From the NCBI GenBank assembly GCA_003553485.1, contig PWEJ01000145.1:1-64000 (forward strand): 64,000 bases of DNA. The letters run 5' to 3'. This document shows positions 54,396 through 62,879 of the stretch, piece after piece. The first letter of the stretch is position 1, and the number at the start of each line of letters is the position of its first letter. Below the pieces are notes generated by a model. The model was not told where the DNA came from and made no database searches. It saw only the letters and a program-made list of their open reading frames with translations. Both the position numbers and the translations under genes were made by a program. The stretch is from Halanaerobiaceae bacterium (GTDB taxonomy: Bacteria; Bacillota; Halanaerobiia; Halanaerobiales; Halarsenatibacteraceae).

Positions 54396-55070
54396 TTATT
54401 TGCTTTTTTGCACCAGTTTACAGGAAATTTTACAGAGTCCATCATTCATATTTTGCTCTATTAAAATTATATCCTCTGGTACCTCAACAGGGGTTTCGGT
54501 GAAATCCCAAATTCCTTTAATCCCTGCCTTAACTAGCATATCCGCTGTCTTTTGGGCTTCTAGAGCAGGTACTGCTAAAGCAGCCACATCAATATTGTTT
54601 TCAGCAATAAATTCAGGGGCCCTTTCAACATCCATTACTCTAAGATTATTAAATTCCAACCCGATAATAGCAGGATCTTTATCAAAAATACCCCTTAATA
54701 AATAGCCTCTTTCTTCATAACTCTTATTATTAGCCAGGGCCCGACCTAAAAAGCCTGCCCCAATTATAACCATGGATTTTTCATGATTGAAGCCTAAAAT
54801 ACGATGAAGATTGGAGTAAAGACAATGGATGTCATAACCATAACTTTTTTTGCCAAATTGACCAAAGTGACTTAAGTCTCTGCGTATTAATGAACTGGAA
54901 TATCCCATTATGCTGGCCAATTGTTCGGAAGATACATATTCAACATCTTTATTTAACATATTCTTTAATTGAACATAGTAATGAGGCAAACGCCTGACTA
55001 TTTTATCGGGGATTTCCTTAACTGTAGGTTTGGCATTGTCACTATTTTTTGATTCGTTTTTAGCCGTCAT
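54396..55070 (-). CDS. Redox-sensing repressor Rex (second copy)
   Basis: Rex paralog (224 aa): winged helix with EQLASIMGYSSSLIRRDLSHFG and SYGYDI, Rossmann motif GAGFLGRALANN, and a C-terminal swap helix. Arg-Arg-Asp replaces the Arg-Lys-Asp of the first Rex in the recognition helix, so operator choice may differ. It has an N-terminal tail of about 20 residues not seen in Rex1. A Rex-like palindrome lies 61-78 bases upstream, suggesting autoregulation. Confidence 0.9.
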   Translation of the reverse strand: MTAKNESKNSDNAKPTVKEIPDKIVRRLPHYYVQLKNMLNKDVEYVSSEQLASIMGYSSSLIRRDLSHFGQFGKKSYGYDIHCLYSNLHRILGFNHEKSMVIIGAGFLGRALANNKSYEERGYLLRGIFDKDPAIIGLEFNNLRVMDVERAPEFIAENNIDVAALAVPALEAQKTADMLVKAGIKGIWDFTETPVEVPEDIILIEQNMNDGLCKISCKLVQKSK

Positions 55071-55130
55071 GTTTTTGCACCTACCTTACAGGTTAGAGTA
55101 AGTTCTTTTTATCACAACCATCTGTTTCAA

Positions 55131-55148
55131 TTGTACATTATTTAACAA
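55131..55148. promoter_or_regulatory. Candidate Rex operator
   Basis: Imperfect palindrome TTGTACA-TTAT-TTAACAA: 18 bases with the same 7-4-7 spacing as the Rex consensus TTGTGAA-N4-TTCACAA. The outer TTGT/ACAA arms are exact; two inner positions break symmetry. Confidence 0.55.
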
Positions 55149-55292
55149 AAATAATCAAGGTTAACGGACTAAATAAATGAATTTTGGCAATTTTTTTTAT
55201 ATGTTCTTTAAATAATTGGCAGCAAAACTAATAACCCCTAAATAATCAAATCATAAACCTGACCCTACTGGCAAGAGAAATTATCTACTTAG

Positions 55293-55321
55293 GCAGGAAA
55301 ATTATCTTAAATAAAGAATTT
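55293..55321 (+). promoter_or_regulatory. Sigma-H-type promoter of lon
   Basis: GCAGGAAAA (55293-55301), 11-base spacer, AAAGAATTT (55313-55321). Full match to the sigma-H consensus. The start codon lies 68 bases downstream of the -10 box. Confidence 0.65.
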
Positions 55322-55388
55322 TATTGTATATGGTGCTTTAAAGATTAATTTGCTTTTTTTAGCTGAATAAAATTTGGGAGGTTTAATA

Positions 55389-57815
55389 ATGGATAAATTA
55401 TCAGGAGATGATTTACGCTGTGATTGTCTACCCAATACCTTTTCTTTTTCCAGTACTGCAGAAATTTCTGGATTGGAAGAAGGAATAATTGGTCAGGCCA
55501 GGGCTGTAAAAGCTGTAGATTTTGGCTTTGAAATAGAGCGGGAAGGATATAATATATATATGGCTGGAATCCCTGGAACGGGCAAAAAGACTTATGCCAG
55601 GAAAGTTGCCAATAAACAGTCGGCTGAACTTCCAACACCAGGTGATATGTTATACGTTTTTAATTTTTCCAATCCAGAAACCCCTAAGGCTATTAAAATG
55701 CCAGCCGGAAGAGGTAAGCATTTAAGGGATGAAATGGAAGGGGTAATTGAGGAATTAAAAGAAGAGATTCCGAAACTCTTTGAAGGGAAAGAATATGAAG
55801 AGAAACGCAATGAGATAATGGCAGAATATCAGGAAAAGTCCAGTCAATTGATGGATGATTTTGATCAGGAAATAAGGGAAGAAGGTTTTATGATTCAAAA
55901 TACTGATAGGGGCCCAGTGCCTGTTCCCCTTGATAAAGAGGGTAACCCTTTAAAACAGGATGAATTTAAAGAATTACCTGATGAAGAGAGACAGAGACTC
56001 AGGGAAAAGAGTCAGGATATAAAAAATCGTCTCGATAAACAGTTAAGGCAGATTAGAGATTTAAAAGAAAAAGCCCAGGATAGAATGGCAGAGTTGCAGG
56101 AAAAATTGGGTTTATCAGTTGTTCAACCCATAATAGATCAATTAAAACATCGATTCTCTGATTGTGATGAAGAGGTTTTGAATTACCTCGATGATGTCAA
56201 GGAAGATATTATTGATAATCTTGATAAGTTTACCGACGATAATGGCAATAAATCCATGCCTCTGCCCTTTAAAACTGGAGAAGATGAAAGTTTCTTTGTC
56301 CGTTACCAGGTAAATTTAATCGTTGATAATTCTAAGACTGATGGCGGCCCCGTTATCTTTGAAACTAACCCCACTTATTATAATCTCTTTGGTAAAATAG
56401 AGGGGAAAAGTCAATTTGGTACTGTTACCACTGATTTCACTATGATCAAAGGGGGAGCTCTGCACCGGGCTAATGGAGGTTATCTTATTGTTCAGGCCAA
56501 GGATGTATTAACCAATCCTTTTTCCTGGGATACTTTAAAACGGGCTCTTTTAAATGAGGAACTTAAGGTTGAAAACATAGGAGAGCAGTATCGAACCTTC
56601 CCCATTAGCTCTCTAAAACCGGACCCCTTTGAAATTGATGTTAAAGTCATAATGATAGGTAATCCCTTTTTATATCAACTATTGTATATTTATGATGAAG
56701 AATTTAAAAAGCTCTTCAAAGTTAAGGCCGATTTTGATACAGAGATGGTCCGCAATGAGGATAATATGCAAAAATTTGCTTCTTTCATTGCTTCTGTCTG
56801 TGAAAGAGAAGAAATGCTTCATTTTGAAGCTGCGGCTGTTGGCAAAATCATAGAATACAGCAGCCGCCTGGCAGGAGATAATACCAAAATGACAACCAGA
56901 TTTAATGAGATAATGGAGTTATTATATGAAGCCAATACCTGGGCTGAGCTTGATGAGGCTGAGTTAGTAGAATCTCAACATGTGATTAAAGCCTTAAGAA
57001 AAAAAGAGGAGCGTTCTAATTTAAACGAAGAGAAAATACAGGAGTTAATTGATAGAGATCATTTAATGATAGATGTTGCAGGAGAGGTAGTGGGGCAGAT
57101 AAATGGTTTATCTGTCTATCAATCAGGTCAATACTCCTTTGGACGTCCCAGTAGAATTACCTGTCAGACCTTTTTAGGCCAGGAAGGTGTAGTTAATATT
57201 GAAAGAGAGGCCAAGATGAGCGGGAAGATCCATGATAAAGGGGTTTTGATCCTATCTGGTTATCTGGGAGGGAAATATGCTAAAGATATGCCCCTGACCT
57301 TATCGGCTTCCTTAGCCTTTGAGCAGTCCTATTCCGGGATAGATGGAGATAGTGCTTCCTGTGCAGAACTTCTAACTATCTTATCCTCCTTATCTGGCCT
57401 GCCCTTAAAACAAAATTTAGCCATAACTGGCTCCATGAATCAACATGGAAAAGTACAGCCCATAGGAGGAGTAAATTATAAGGTTGAAGGCTTCTTTCAG
57501 GTCTGTGAAAATAGAGGCTTAGATGGCAGCCATGGAGTGGTGATACCGCAGCAGAATGTAGAGAACTTAATGTTAAAGGACGAAATTGTACAGGCAGTAG
57601 AGGATAACAAATTTAATGTTTATCCCATCACTGAGATTGATGAAGCAATAGAATTATTTTTTGACCGTTCGGCTGAAGAGGTCCATGAATTAGTAACAGA
57701 TAATTTAAAATCTATGGCAGAAAAAGCCCGGGAACTTAAGGGAAAACAGTTAAAGAGCGATACGAAGATTGAAGAGGATAAGGAACCAGAAGATCTGCCC
57801 GATCTATCAGATTGA
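55389..57815 (+). CDS. Lon-like ATP-dependent protease (LonB/COG1067 type)
   Basis: Serine protease of 808 aa. Walker A GIPGTGKKT at about residues 60-68, a long coiled-coil insert (about 105-250), then the AAA core, and a C-terminal Lon protease domain with catalytic dyad Ser655 (DGDSASCAE) and Lys698 (GGVNYKVEG). The lack of the LAN N-terminal domain sets it apart from LonA. No transmembrane helices are apparent, unlike archaeal LonB. ATG at 55389 follows GGGAGG. It probably degrades misfolded proteins, and hsp20 follows. Confidence 0.9.
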   Translation: MDKLSGDDLRCDCLPNTFSFSSTAEISGLEEGIIGQARAVKAVDFGFEIEREGYNIYMAGIPGTGKKTYARKVANKQSAELPTPGDMLYVFNFSNPETPKAIKMPAGRGKHLRDEMEGVIEELKEEIPKLFEGKEYEEKRNEIMAEYQEKSSQLMDDFDQEIREEGFMIQNTDRGPVPVPLDKEGNPLKQDEFKELPDEERQRLREKSQDIKNRLDKQLRQIRDLKEKAQDRMAELQEKLGLSVVQPIIDQLKHRFSDCDEEVLNYLDDVKEDIIDNLDKFTDDNGNKSMPLPFKTGEDESFFVRYQVNLIVDNSKTDGGPVIFETNPTYYNLFGKIEGKSQFGTVTTDFTMIKGGALHRANGGYLIVQAKDVLTNPFSWDTLKRALLNEELKVENIGEQYRTFPISSLKPDPFEIDVKVIMIGNPFLYQLLYIYDEEFKKLFKVKADFDTEMVRNEDNMQKFASFIASVCEREEMLHFEAAAVGKIIEYSSRLAGDNTKMTTRFNEIMELLYEANTWAELDEAELVESQHVIKALRKKEERSNLNEEKIQELIDRDHLMIDVAGEVVGQINGLSVYQSGQYSFGRPSRITCQTFLGQEGVVNIEREAKMSGKIHDKGVLILSGYLGGKYAKDMPLTLSASLAFEQSYSGIDGDSASCAELLTILSSLSGLPLKQNLAITGSMNQHGKVQPIGGVNYKVEGFFQVCENRGLDGSHGVVIPQQNVENLMLKDEIVQAVEDNKFNVYPITEIDEAIELFFDRSAEEVHELVTDNLKSMAEKARELKGKQLKSDTKIEEDKEPEDLPDLSD

Positions 57816-57903
57816 AAATAGAAGCATATCTAAGAAATATGGAGCTTTAACTAGATAATTTATCTTAAAAAGCAATAAAAGCAGAAACCATTTTTTGAAC
57901 TTG

Positions 57904-57920
57904 CTTGACCATCTCTGACC
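57904..57920 (-). promoter_or_regulatory. CtsR operator at hsp20
   Basis: On the minus strand GGTCAGA-GAT-GGTCAAG, two heptads with a 3-base spacer. Matches the CtsR consensus RGTCAAA-NAN-RGTCAAA except at one base in each heptad. It covers the -35 box of the hsp20 promoter, a position suited to repression. Confidence 0.7.
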
Positions 57921-57933
57921 TTTCCATTATAAT
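57905..57933 (+). promoter_or_regulatory. Sigma-A promoter of hsp20
   Basis: TTGACC (57905-57910), 17-base spacer, TATAAT (57928-57933). Near-consensus vegetative promoter about 50 bases upstream of the start codon, overlapped by the CtsR site. Confidence 0.8.
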
Positions 57934-57985
57934 TATAGGTGAAGAAAGTCAGGGAAAGACAAAAATATAACTGGAGGTGGTCAGC

Positions 57986-58420
57986 ATGTTTGATATGGTA
58001 CCTTTCAGAAGAAGAGGAAGAAGTTTAGCCAATAGGGGTGACTCCCTTGATAACATGGTAGATAGTTTCTTTAATGATGCTCTAAACATGTTCGAAGGTG
58101 GATTTAAAACCGATATTAGAGAAGAAGATGATCAATTTGTTTTGGAAGCTGAATTACCTGGAATGTCTAAAGAGGATATAGAACTGGAAATAAATGAGGA
58201 TATTTTGACCATTAAAGCTCATAAAGAAGATGAGCACGAGGAAGAGAGAGAAAATTATATCAGGAGAGAAAGAAGGACAGGCTCCTATCAGCGTTCCTTC
58301 AGATTGAATAATGTAAAAGAAGAGGAGATAAAAGCCTGTCATGAAAATGGTATATTAGAAGTTGTCCTGCCTAAAGAAGAGCCCAGTAAACCCAAGAGAA
58401 AAACCATCGATATAGAATAA
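57986..58420 (+). CDS. Small heat-shock protein, Hsp20 family
   Basis: ATP-independent holdase chaperone (144 aa). Alpha-crystallin domain at about residues 38-130 with LEAELPGMSKEDIELEI, YQRSFRLNN, and the closing GILEVVLPK. ATG at 57986 follows TGGAGGTGG; a GTG at 57977 overlaps that site. It has its own promoter with a CtsR box, and a clean terminator downstream, so it is a single-gene heat-shock unit. Confidence 0.95.
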   Translation: MFDMVPFRRRGRSLANRGDSLDNMVDSFFNDALNMFEGGFKTDIREEDDQFVLEAELPGMSKEDIELEINEDILTIKAHKEDEHEEERENYIRRERRTGSYQRSFRLNNVKEEEIKACHENGILEVVLPKEEPSKPKRKTIDIE

Positions 58421-58473
58421 TAGTTTAGGCCCTGCCCTCTCACCACCAGGCTTTGTTTTGGATATGTATTTAG

Positions 58474-58497
58474 AGCCCTGCTGAGCAGGGCTTTTTC
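58474..58497 (+). terminator. Terminator after hsp20
   Basis: AGCCCTGC (58474-58481) pairs with GCAGGGCT (58485-58492) around TGA, followed by TTTT. Perfect 8-base-pair stem. Confidence 0.9.
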
Positions 58498-58514
58498 TAT
58501 TGCTGTGACAATTT

Positions 58515-59711
58515 TTATTCCCGGAGGGTGAAATTATCATCTTCGGCTAACCGGCTCACTCCCCCTGTGCCTGGAGGTAGATTGTCTTCACGTCCGGCAA
58601 AATCAGGCTCAGTATAGGCGAAAATTTCTCCTTCAAAATTTCTTAAAATTATCTTTCCCGGCGACCTCGAAATAACATACTGGGGATTTACCGGTATTTT
58701 CCCGCCTCCTCCAGGAGCATCTATGACATAAGTGGGAACTCCCATGCCAGTGGTATGGCCCCGCAGAGATTCAATGATACTTATACCCCTGTCCACCCGG
58801 GTTCTAAAGTGTTCAATGCCCCGGGTTAAATCACACTGGTAAATATAATAGGGTTTAATCCTGTTTTCCAGTAATTTATGAACTAGGCGGCGCATAGTTT
58901 TAGGATTATCATTGATTCCCTTTAAAAGCACAGATTGATTCCCCAGGGGAATGCCGCCATCGGCCAGTTTTTTAACAGCCTTCTTTGATTCAGCAGTAAT
59001 TTCCTGCGGATGATTAAAATGAGTGTTGAGATAAATAGGTTGAAATCTCTGCAAAAGAGCAATAAGTTTTGAGGTTATCCGCTGCGGCAATACCACCGGT
59101 GTTCTGGTGCCAATTCTTATTATTTCAACATGGTCAATTTTCCTCAACTCTGTTAAAATCAGTTCAAGCTTAGTATTGCTTATTAAAAGCCCGTCCCCTC
59201 CTGATATTAGAACATCTCTAATGGCAGGAGTTTCTTTGATATATTTAATTGCTTTATAAATTTTATTTTCAGGCAGAGGTTTATCAGTGACACCGGCAAA
59301 TCTTCTCCTGGTACAGTGACGGCAGTACATAGAGCATTGATCGGTAACTAACAGCAGCACTCTATCGGGATAGCGGTGTGTTAGGCCAGGGACCGGGGCA
59401 TCAATATCCTCATGCAAAGGATCTCTCATATCAGCTCTACCGGCTTTTAGTTCCAGCGCAGTAGGCACAGCCTGGCGGCGTATAGGACCCCGGGGATTGT
59501 CAGCTGACATCAGGGTAGCATAATAGGGAGTAATCGCCATACGCAATTCCCTTAAAGCTTCTTTTATTTCCTCTTCTTCCGCTGCAGTCAAAGGGATGAT
59601 TTTTTTCAACTTCTCAGTATCGGTTATTCTATTTTTCAGTTGCCAGTGCCAGTCCTGCCATTCCTCTGGGCTGACATCTTGCCAGATTTCATATTGTTGA
59701 TATTCTTGCAT
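58515..59711 (-). CDS. kamA: L-lysine 2,3-aminomutase
   Basis: Radical-SAM, PLP-dependent aminomutase (398 aa) converting L-lysine to beta-lysine. Radical-SAM cysteines Cys126, Cys130 and Cys133, PLP lysine Lys338 in GGGGKIPV, and substrate-binding Asp294 and Asp331. These are each one residue after the equivalents in the Clostridium subterminale enzyme (Asp293, Asp330, Lys337), and favour lysine over glutamate 2,3-aminomutase. beta-Lysine can be fermented or acetylated as an osmolyte; no ablB-type acetyltransferase is seen in this window. It is divergent from an ornithine-racemase-like gene. Confidence 0.92.
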   Translation of the reverse strand: MQEYQQYEIWQDVSPEEWQDWHWQLKNRITDTEKLKKIIPLTAAEEEEIKEALRELRMAITPYYATLMSADNPRGPIRRQAVPTALELKAGRADMRDPLHEDIDAPVPGLTHRYPDRVLLLVTDQCSMYCRHCTRRRFAGVTDKPLPENKIYKAIKYIKETPAIRDVLISGGDGLLISNTKLELILTELRKIDHVEIIRIGTRTPVVLPQRITSKLIALLQRFQPIYLNTHFNHPQEITAESKKAVKKLADGGIPLGNQSVLLKGINDNPKTMRRLVHKLLENRIKPYYIYQCDLTRGIEHFRTRVDRGISIIESLRGHTTGMGVPTYVIDAPGGGGKIPVNPQYVISRSPGKIILRNFEGEIFAYTEPDFAGREDNLPPGTGGVSRLAEDDNFTLRE

Positions 59712-59753
59712 ATATATACCTCCTAAGCTTATCCAGGGCTGCGAAGAATCTTT

Positions 59754-59781
59754 AATATACTTCTAACATATATTAATGCAA
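59754..59781 (-). promoter_or_regulatory. Candidate sigma-A promoter of kamA
   Basis: On the minus strand TTGCAT (59781-59776), 16 bases, TATATT (59759-59754), about 43 bases upstream of the kamA start. Confidence 0.4.
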
Positions 59782-59901
59782 GTTTTATGCCATTTCTTAT
59801 CATTTATAGGGAGGAGAAGAGCTAATGTTTAAAGAAGTTTAATCTTAGCCTATTTTTTGATTTTGACAAATAAATTTTTAAACCAGGGGAGAGATAAACC
59901 A

Positions 59902-60987
59902 ATGTCAAATTCTTTTCCGCAGGTAAATATCAATCTGCCAGGTATTGTTGATAATGCCAGTAAGATGAAGGCAAAATGTCTATCCATGGGTATTGAATTA
60001 ACCGGGGTAACAAAGGGAGCAGCAGGAGACTTAGAGGTGGCCAAGGCCTTTTTAAAGGCAGGTTTAACCAGACTGGGTGACTCTAGATTGAAAAACTTGA
60101 GAAGCTTTCAGGAAGCGGGACTTAAGGCAGAATATATGTTACTGCGCCTTCCCGATCCTGACCGGGCAGCCGAAGTGGTGGAATTGGCTGATATTAGCCT
60201 TAACAGTGAAATTAACACCTTGCAGAGTCTGGCCAGAGCGGCCCAGAAAAGAAATAAGGTTCATAGAGTTATTATTATGGTCGATGTAGGGGATTTAAGA
60301 GAAGGGGTGCTGCCCGAGGATTTACCTGACTTTATGGCTGAAGCTATGGATATTAAGGGGATAGAGATTATAGGTTTAGGAACAAATGTAGGCTGTTATG
60401 GTGGTGTTTTACCCACTAAGGAAAATACGGAGCAACTAATTAACTTAAAAAGACAATTGGAAGAGGAATTATCACTTAACTTAGAACTTTTGTCTGGTGG
60501 GAACACAGCTACTACTATTTTGCTCGATGAAGGAAAAATGCCCGCTGGTATTAATCATTTGCGTGTAGGAGAGGGGATAATTCAGGGAACAGATATTACT
60601 CATCAGCGCAATATTCCTGGCTTTAGTCAAAATAATATTAGTCTATCGGCGGCCATAATTGAACTTAAACAAAAGCCCTCTGTGCCCAGAGGCCAATTAG
60701 GTCATGATGCCTTCGGACAAAAGCCCACTTTTGTTGATAAGGGAGTAAGATGGAGAGCTATTGTGGCCTTAGGTCGCCAGGATGTCAGAATCGATGGTAT
60801 CACACCTGATCTAGCAGGGGCAGAAATAATTGGGGCCAGCAGCGACCATTTATTGCTGGATGTAACTGAGACTGAAGTTGAACTTAAGGTTGGTGATAGC
60901 CTTGATTTTGCCCTGGATTATGGTGCCATGTTATCAGCTATGACTTCAGGATACTTAGGAAAAAATTATCAAAAAACGGATAGTTAA
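59902..60987 (+). CDS. orr: Alanine-racemase-fold protein, ornithine racemase-like
   Basis: PLP-dependent racemase of 361 aa with Lys38 (GVTKGAAG) as probable Schiff base. Segments RVIIMVDVGDLREGV, SGGNTATTILLDEG, LRVGEGIIQGTD and ALGRQDV match the clostridial ornithine racemase that makes D-ornithine for the oxidative or reductive ornithine pathway. ATG at 59902 follows CAGGGGAGAG. Adjacent kamA supports an amino-acid fermentation locus, but D-ornithine aminomutase genes are not visible in this window. Confidence 0.82.
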   Translation: MSNSFPQVNINLPGIVDNASKMKAKCLSMGIELTGVTKGAAGDLEVAKAFLKAGLTRLGDSRLKNLRSFQEAGLKAEYMLLRLPDPDRAAEVVELADISLNSEINTLQSLARAAQKRNKVHRVIIMVDVGDLREGVLPEDLPDFMAEAMDIKGIEIIGLGTNVGCYGGVLPTKENTEQLINLKRQLEEELSLNLELLSGGNTATTILLDEGKMPAGINHLRVGEGIIQGTDITHQRNIPGFSQNNISLSAAIIELKQKPSVPRGQLGHDAFGQKPTFVDKGVRWRAIVALGRQDVRIDGITPDLAGAEIIGASSDHLLLDVTETEVELKVGDSLDFALDYGAMLSAMTSGYLGKNYQKTDS

Positions 60988-60995
60988 AAAGTGTG

Positions 60996-62606
60996 TCAAT
61001 AGGCCCTTGTACCGGCTAAGTAGGTCGACTGGACTTTGATATTGGTTAAATATTTTGCCTTTAGGCGCCGGGGGTCCTCCTCGATGACAATAAAGTCAGC
61101 CAGTTGCCCGGGGGTTAACCATCCTTTCTGTTCCCCTTCTCCACTGATGAGAGCACCGGCTTTTGTATAGAGCTCTAAAGCTTCTTCTAGAGTTAACTTT
61201 TCCCGGGGATTAAACCCTTCTGCCGGCTGATAGTCCCAATCTGTCCTGGTTATGGCAGCTTCAATGCCGGCAAAGGGATTGACCTCTTCAATGGGAGCAT
61301 CAGAACTAAAGGCCAGTTTCGCCCCTTGGTCAATTAGACTTCTCCAGGCATAGGAATTAGAGATAAGTTCCGGGGATAATCTATCCTCTAAGAGCTGATA
61401 ATCTGATTTAAGAAAGACTGGCTGAACTAATAGCTTGATTTTAGCTTTGCCCAGACGCTCGATCAGTTCTGGAGTCGTTAGCTGACAATGGACTATTTGA
61501 GATTCTGCTAATTTTCTTAAATTAGGAGCGCTCTTTTGACAGCAGCTTAAGGCGGTGGCAATGGCGCGATCGCCAATGGCATGAATAGCCGGGACAAAAC
61601 CTTCCTGGTAACACTTTTTCAACATAGCAGTTAATTTTTCAGGAGATAACAATAAATCTCCTTTATTATTGGGCTCAGCCAGATAGGGTTCGCTCAGGGC
61701 GGCAGTTTTAGCGCCTAAAGAGCCATCAAGCATTATTTTAATTGGACCATATCTAAAGCTCAGGTTGCCAGCAGAAGTTCTTTGACTTATTCTAGTAAGT
61801 TCAGCGATATCCTCCTGGTTCTTACAGCGCTGTTGAATATATAAACGAGGTTTTGGAAAGTCTTTCTGTTGATAAAGATGATAGGCCGATAACATCTTCC
61901 GGGTATCTTTGAGAGCCTTAAGGTCATCAATACCGGCAGAGGTAATGCCAAATTTTAATAGCTCTTTCCCGGCTTTTTTTAATCTTTGCCCTACTGTCGA
62001 AGTACTGGGTTCTGGCAAACTAGTAAGGACTAAATCGACGGCAGAATCAAAAAGTCTTCCATTTGGACTGCCATCAGCAAATCTGCCAATTTTACCCCCT
62101 TCGGGATCAGCAGTGTTTTTTGTAATTCCTGCTAATTTTAAAGCAGCAGAATTAACAGCAGCAGCATGGTAACAAATCCTTTGAATGATTATCGGTTGGT
62201 TAGAAGAAAGGCTGTCTAAAAAATCTATATCAGGCATTTCCTTTGCTGCTAATCTGCTATCATTAAGTCGCACTCCCTTAATAATAGAACTATCCTGCTC
62301 ACGATTAATCTTGGCAGAGATCTTTTGCTTAAGTTCCCTTTTATCCTTAACATCACTTAGATCTAAGGCAGTTTTATCTGCCCCCAATTGATAAAAATGT
62401 AGATGACTATCATTAAAGCCTGCCAGCACGGTTTTCTGCTTTAAATCCACTTTAGGCCAGTCCCCATAAAGACTTACAACCTGTGATTTATCTCCTGAGG
62501 CTATTATTTTACCTCCTTCACAGGCCAGGGCCCCCTCTTCCACCCACTTGTCTTTTTTTATTCTTATTTTACCGTTGAGAAAAACAGCCTTAGAGCCTGA
62601 AGTCAT
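60996..62606 (-). CDS. Amidohydrolase family protein (YtcJ-like)
   Basis: Amidohydrolase-superfamily hydrolase of 536 aa with the metal motif GFNDSHLHFYQLG, a central lysine region, HAIGDRAI, and FSSDAPIEEVNPF. YtcJ-like members have no settled substrate; N-acyl amino acids and similar compounds are possibilities. Convergent with the racemase gene, eight bases apart, with no terminator visible between them. Confidence 0.82.
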   Translation of the reverse strand: MTSGSKAVFLNGKIRIKKDKWVEEGALACEGGKIIASGDKSQVVSLYGDWPKVDLKQKTVLAGFNDSHLHFYQLGADKTALDLSDVKDKRELKQKISAKINREQDSSIIKGVRLNDSRLAAKEMPDIDFLDSLSSNQPIIIQRICYHAAAVNSAALKLAGITKNTADPEGGKIGRFADGSPNGRLFDSAVDLVLTSLPEPSTSTVGQRLKKAGKELLKFGITSAGIDDLKALKDTRKMLSAYHLYQQKDFPKPRLYIQQRCKNQEDIAELTRISQRTSAGNLSFRYGPIKIMLDGSLGAKTAALSEPYLAEPNNKGDLLLSPEKLTAMLKKCYQEGFVPAIHAIGDRAIATALSCCQKSAPNLRKLAESQIVHCQLTTPELIERLGKAKIKLLVQPVFLKSDYQLLEDRLSPELISNSYAWRSLIDQGAKLAFSSDAPIEEVNPFAGIEAAITRTDWDYQPAEGFNPREKLTLEEALELYTKAGALISGEGEQKGWLTPGQLADFIVIEEDPRRLKAKYLTNIKVQSTYLAGTRAY

Positions 62607-62677
62607 TATTTTCTCCTTTCTCGGTCCTTCAACTAAAATATAAGAAGCTCATATTATTCATTTATGTTGCTTTATTT

Positions 62678-62706
62678 ATGATAACATATTTTTTCATCTT
62701 GCCCAA
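62678..62706 (-). promoter_or_regulatory. Candidate sigma-A promoter of the YtcJ-like gene
   Basis: On the minus strand TTGGGC (62706-62701), 17 bases, TATCAT (62683-62678), about 72 bases upstream of the start codon. Confidence 0.35.
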
Positions 62707-62778
62707 TAAGAAAACTATATATGCCCGAGTTTAGCCAGCCATAAATTTTAATAGAGCAAGGGAAAAGAACTCTGAAGT

Positions 62779-62812
62779 AAAAATATCTTTCGTAAAGCCG
62801 AAAAATATTTTT
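62779..62812 (+). terminator. Hairpin in the leader of the sigma-54 activator gene
   Basis: AAAAATAT (62779-62786) pairs with ATATTTTT (62805-62812) and TTTCG (62788-62792) with CGAAA (62799-62803) across one C-A mismatch; loop TAAAGC. Followed by CTTTTC. It could attenuate transcription into the downstream gene; the role is uncertain. Confidence 0.45.
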
Positions 62813-62879
62813 CTTTTCAGGCAGGTCTCCTGGGGTAAAAGAGAGAATTAGTTATTAACACCTGGAGGAGGTTTTTTAA

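Larger units (their letters stand above)
55071..55388. other. Regulatory intergenic region between rex2 and lon
   Basis: About 318 AT-rich bases between divergently transcribed rex2 and lon. It holds a Rex-like palindrome near rex2 and a sigma-H-type promoter near lon. I see no RNA gene, repeat or extra coding frame in it. Confidence 0.6.

Noticed and set aside
62740-62850. CGTAAAGC and GGCAGG resembling parts of a class I c-di-GMP riboswitch
   Set aside because: The conserved GACGCAAAGC, GAAA-loop helix and flanking pairing are missing; the region is better explained by a simple AU-rich hairpin.
62823-62855. Seventh sigma-H promoter before the sigma-54 activator
   Set aside because: The -10 AGAGAATTA fits but the -35 (GCAGGTCTC) has three mismatches and the spacer is 12, unlike the six other copies.
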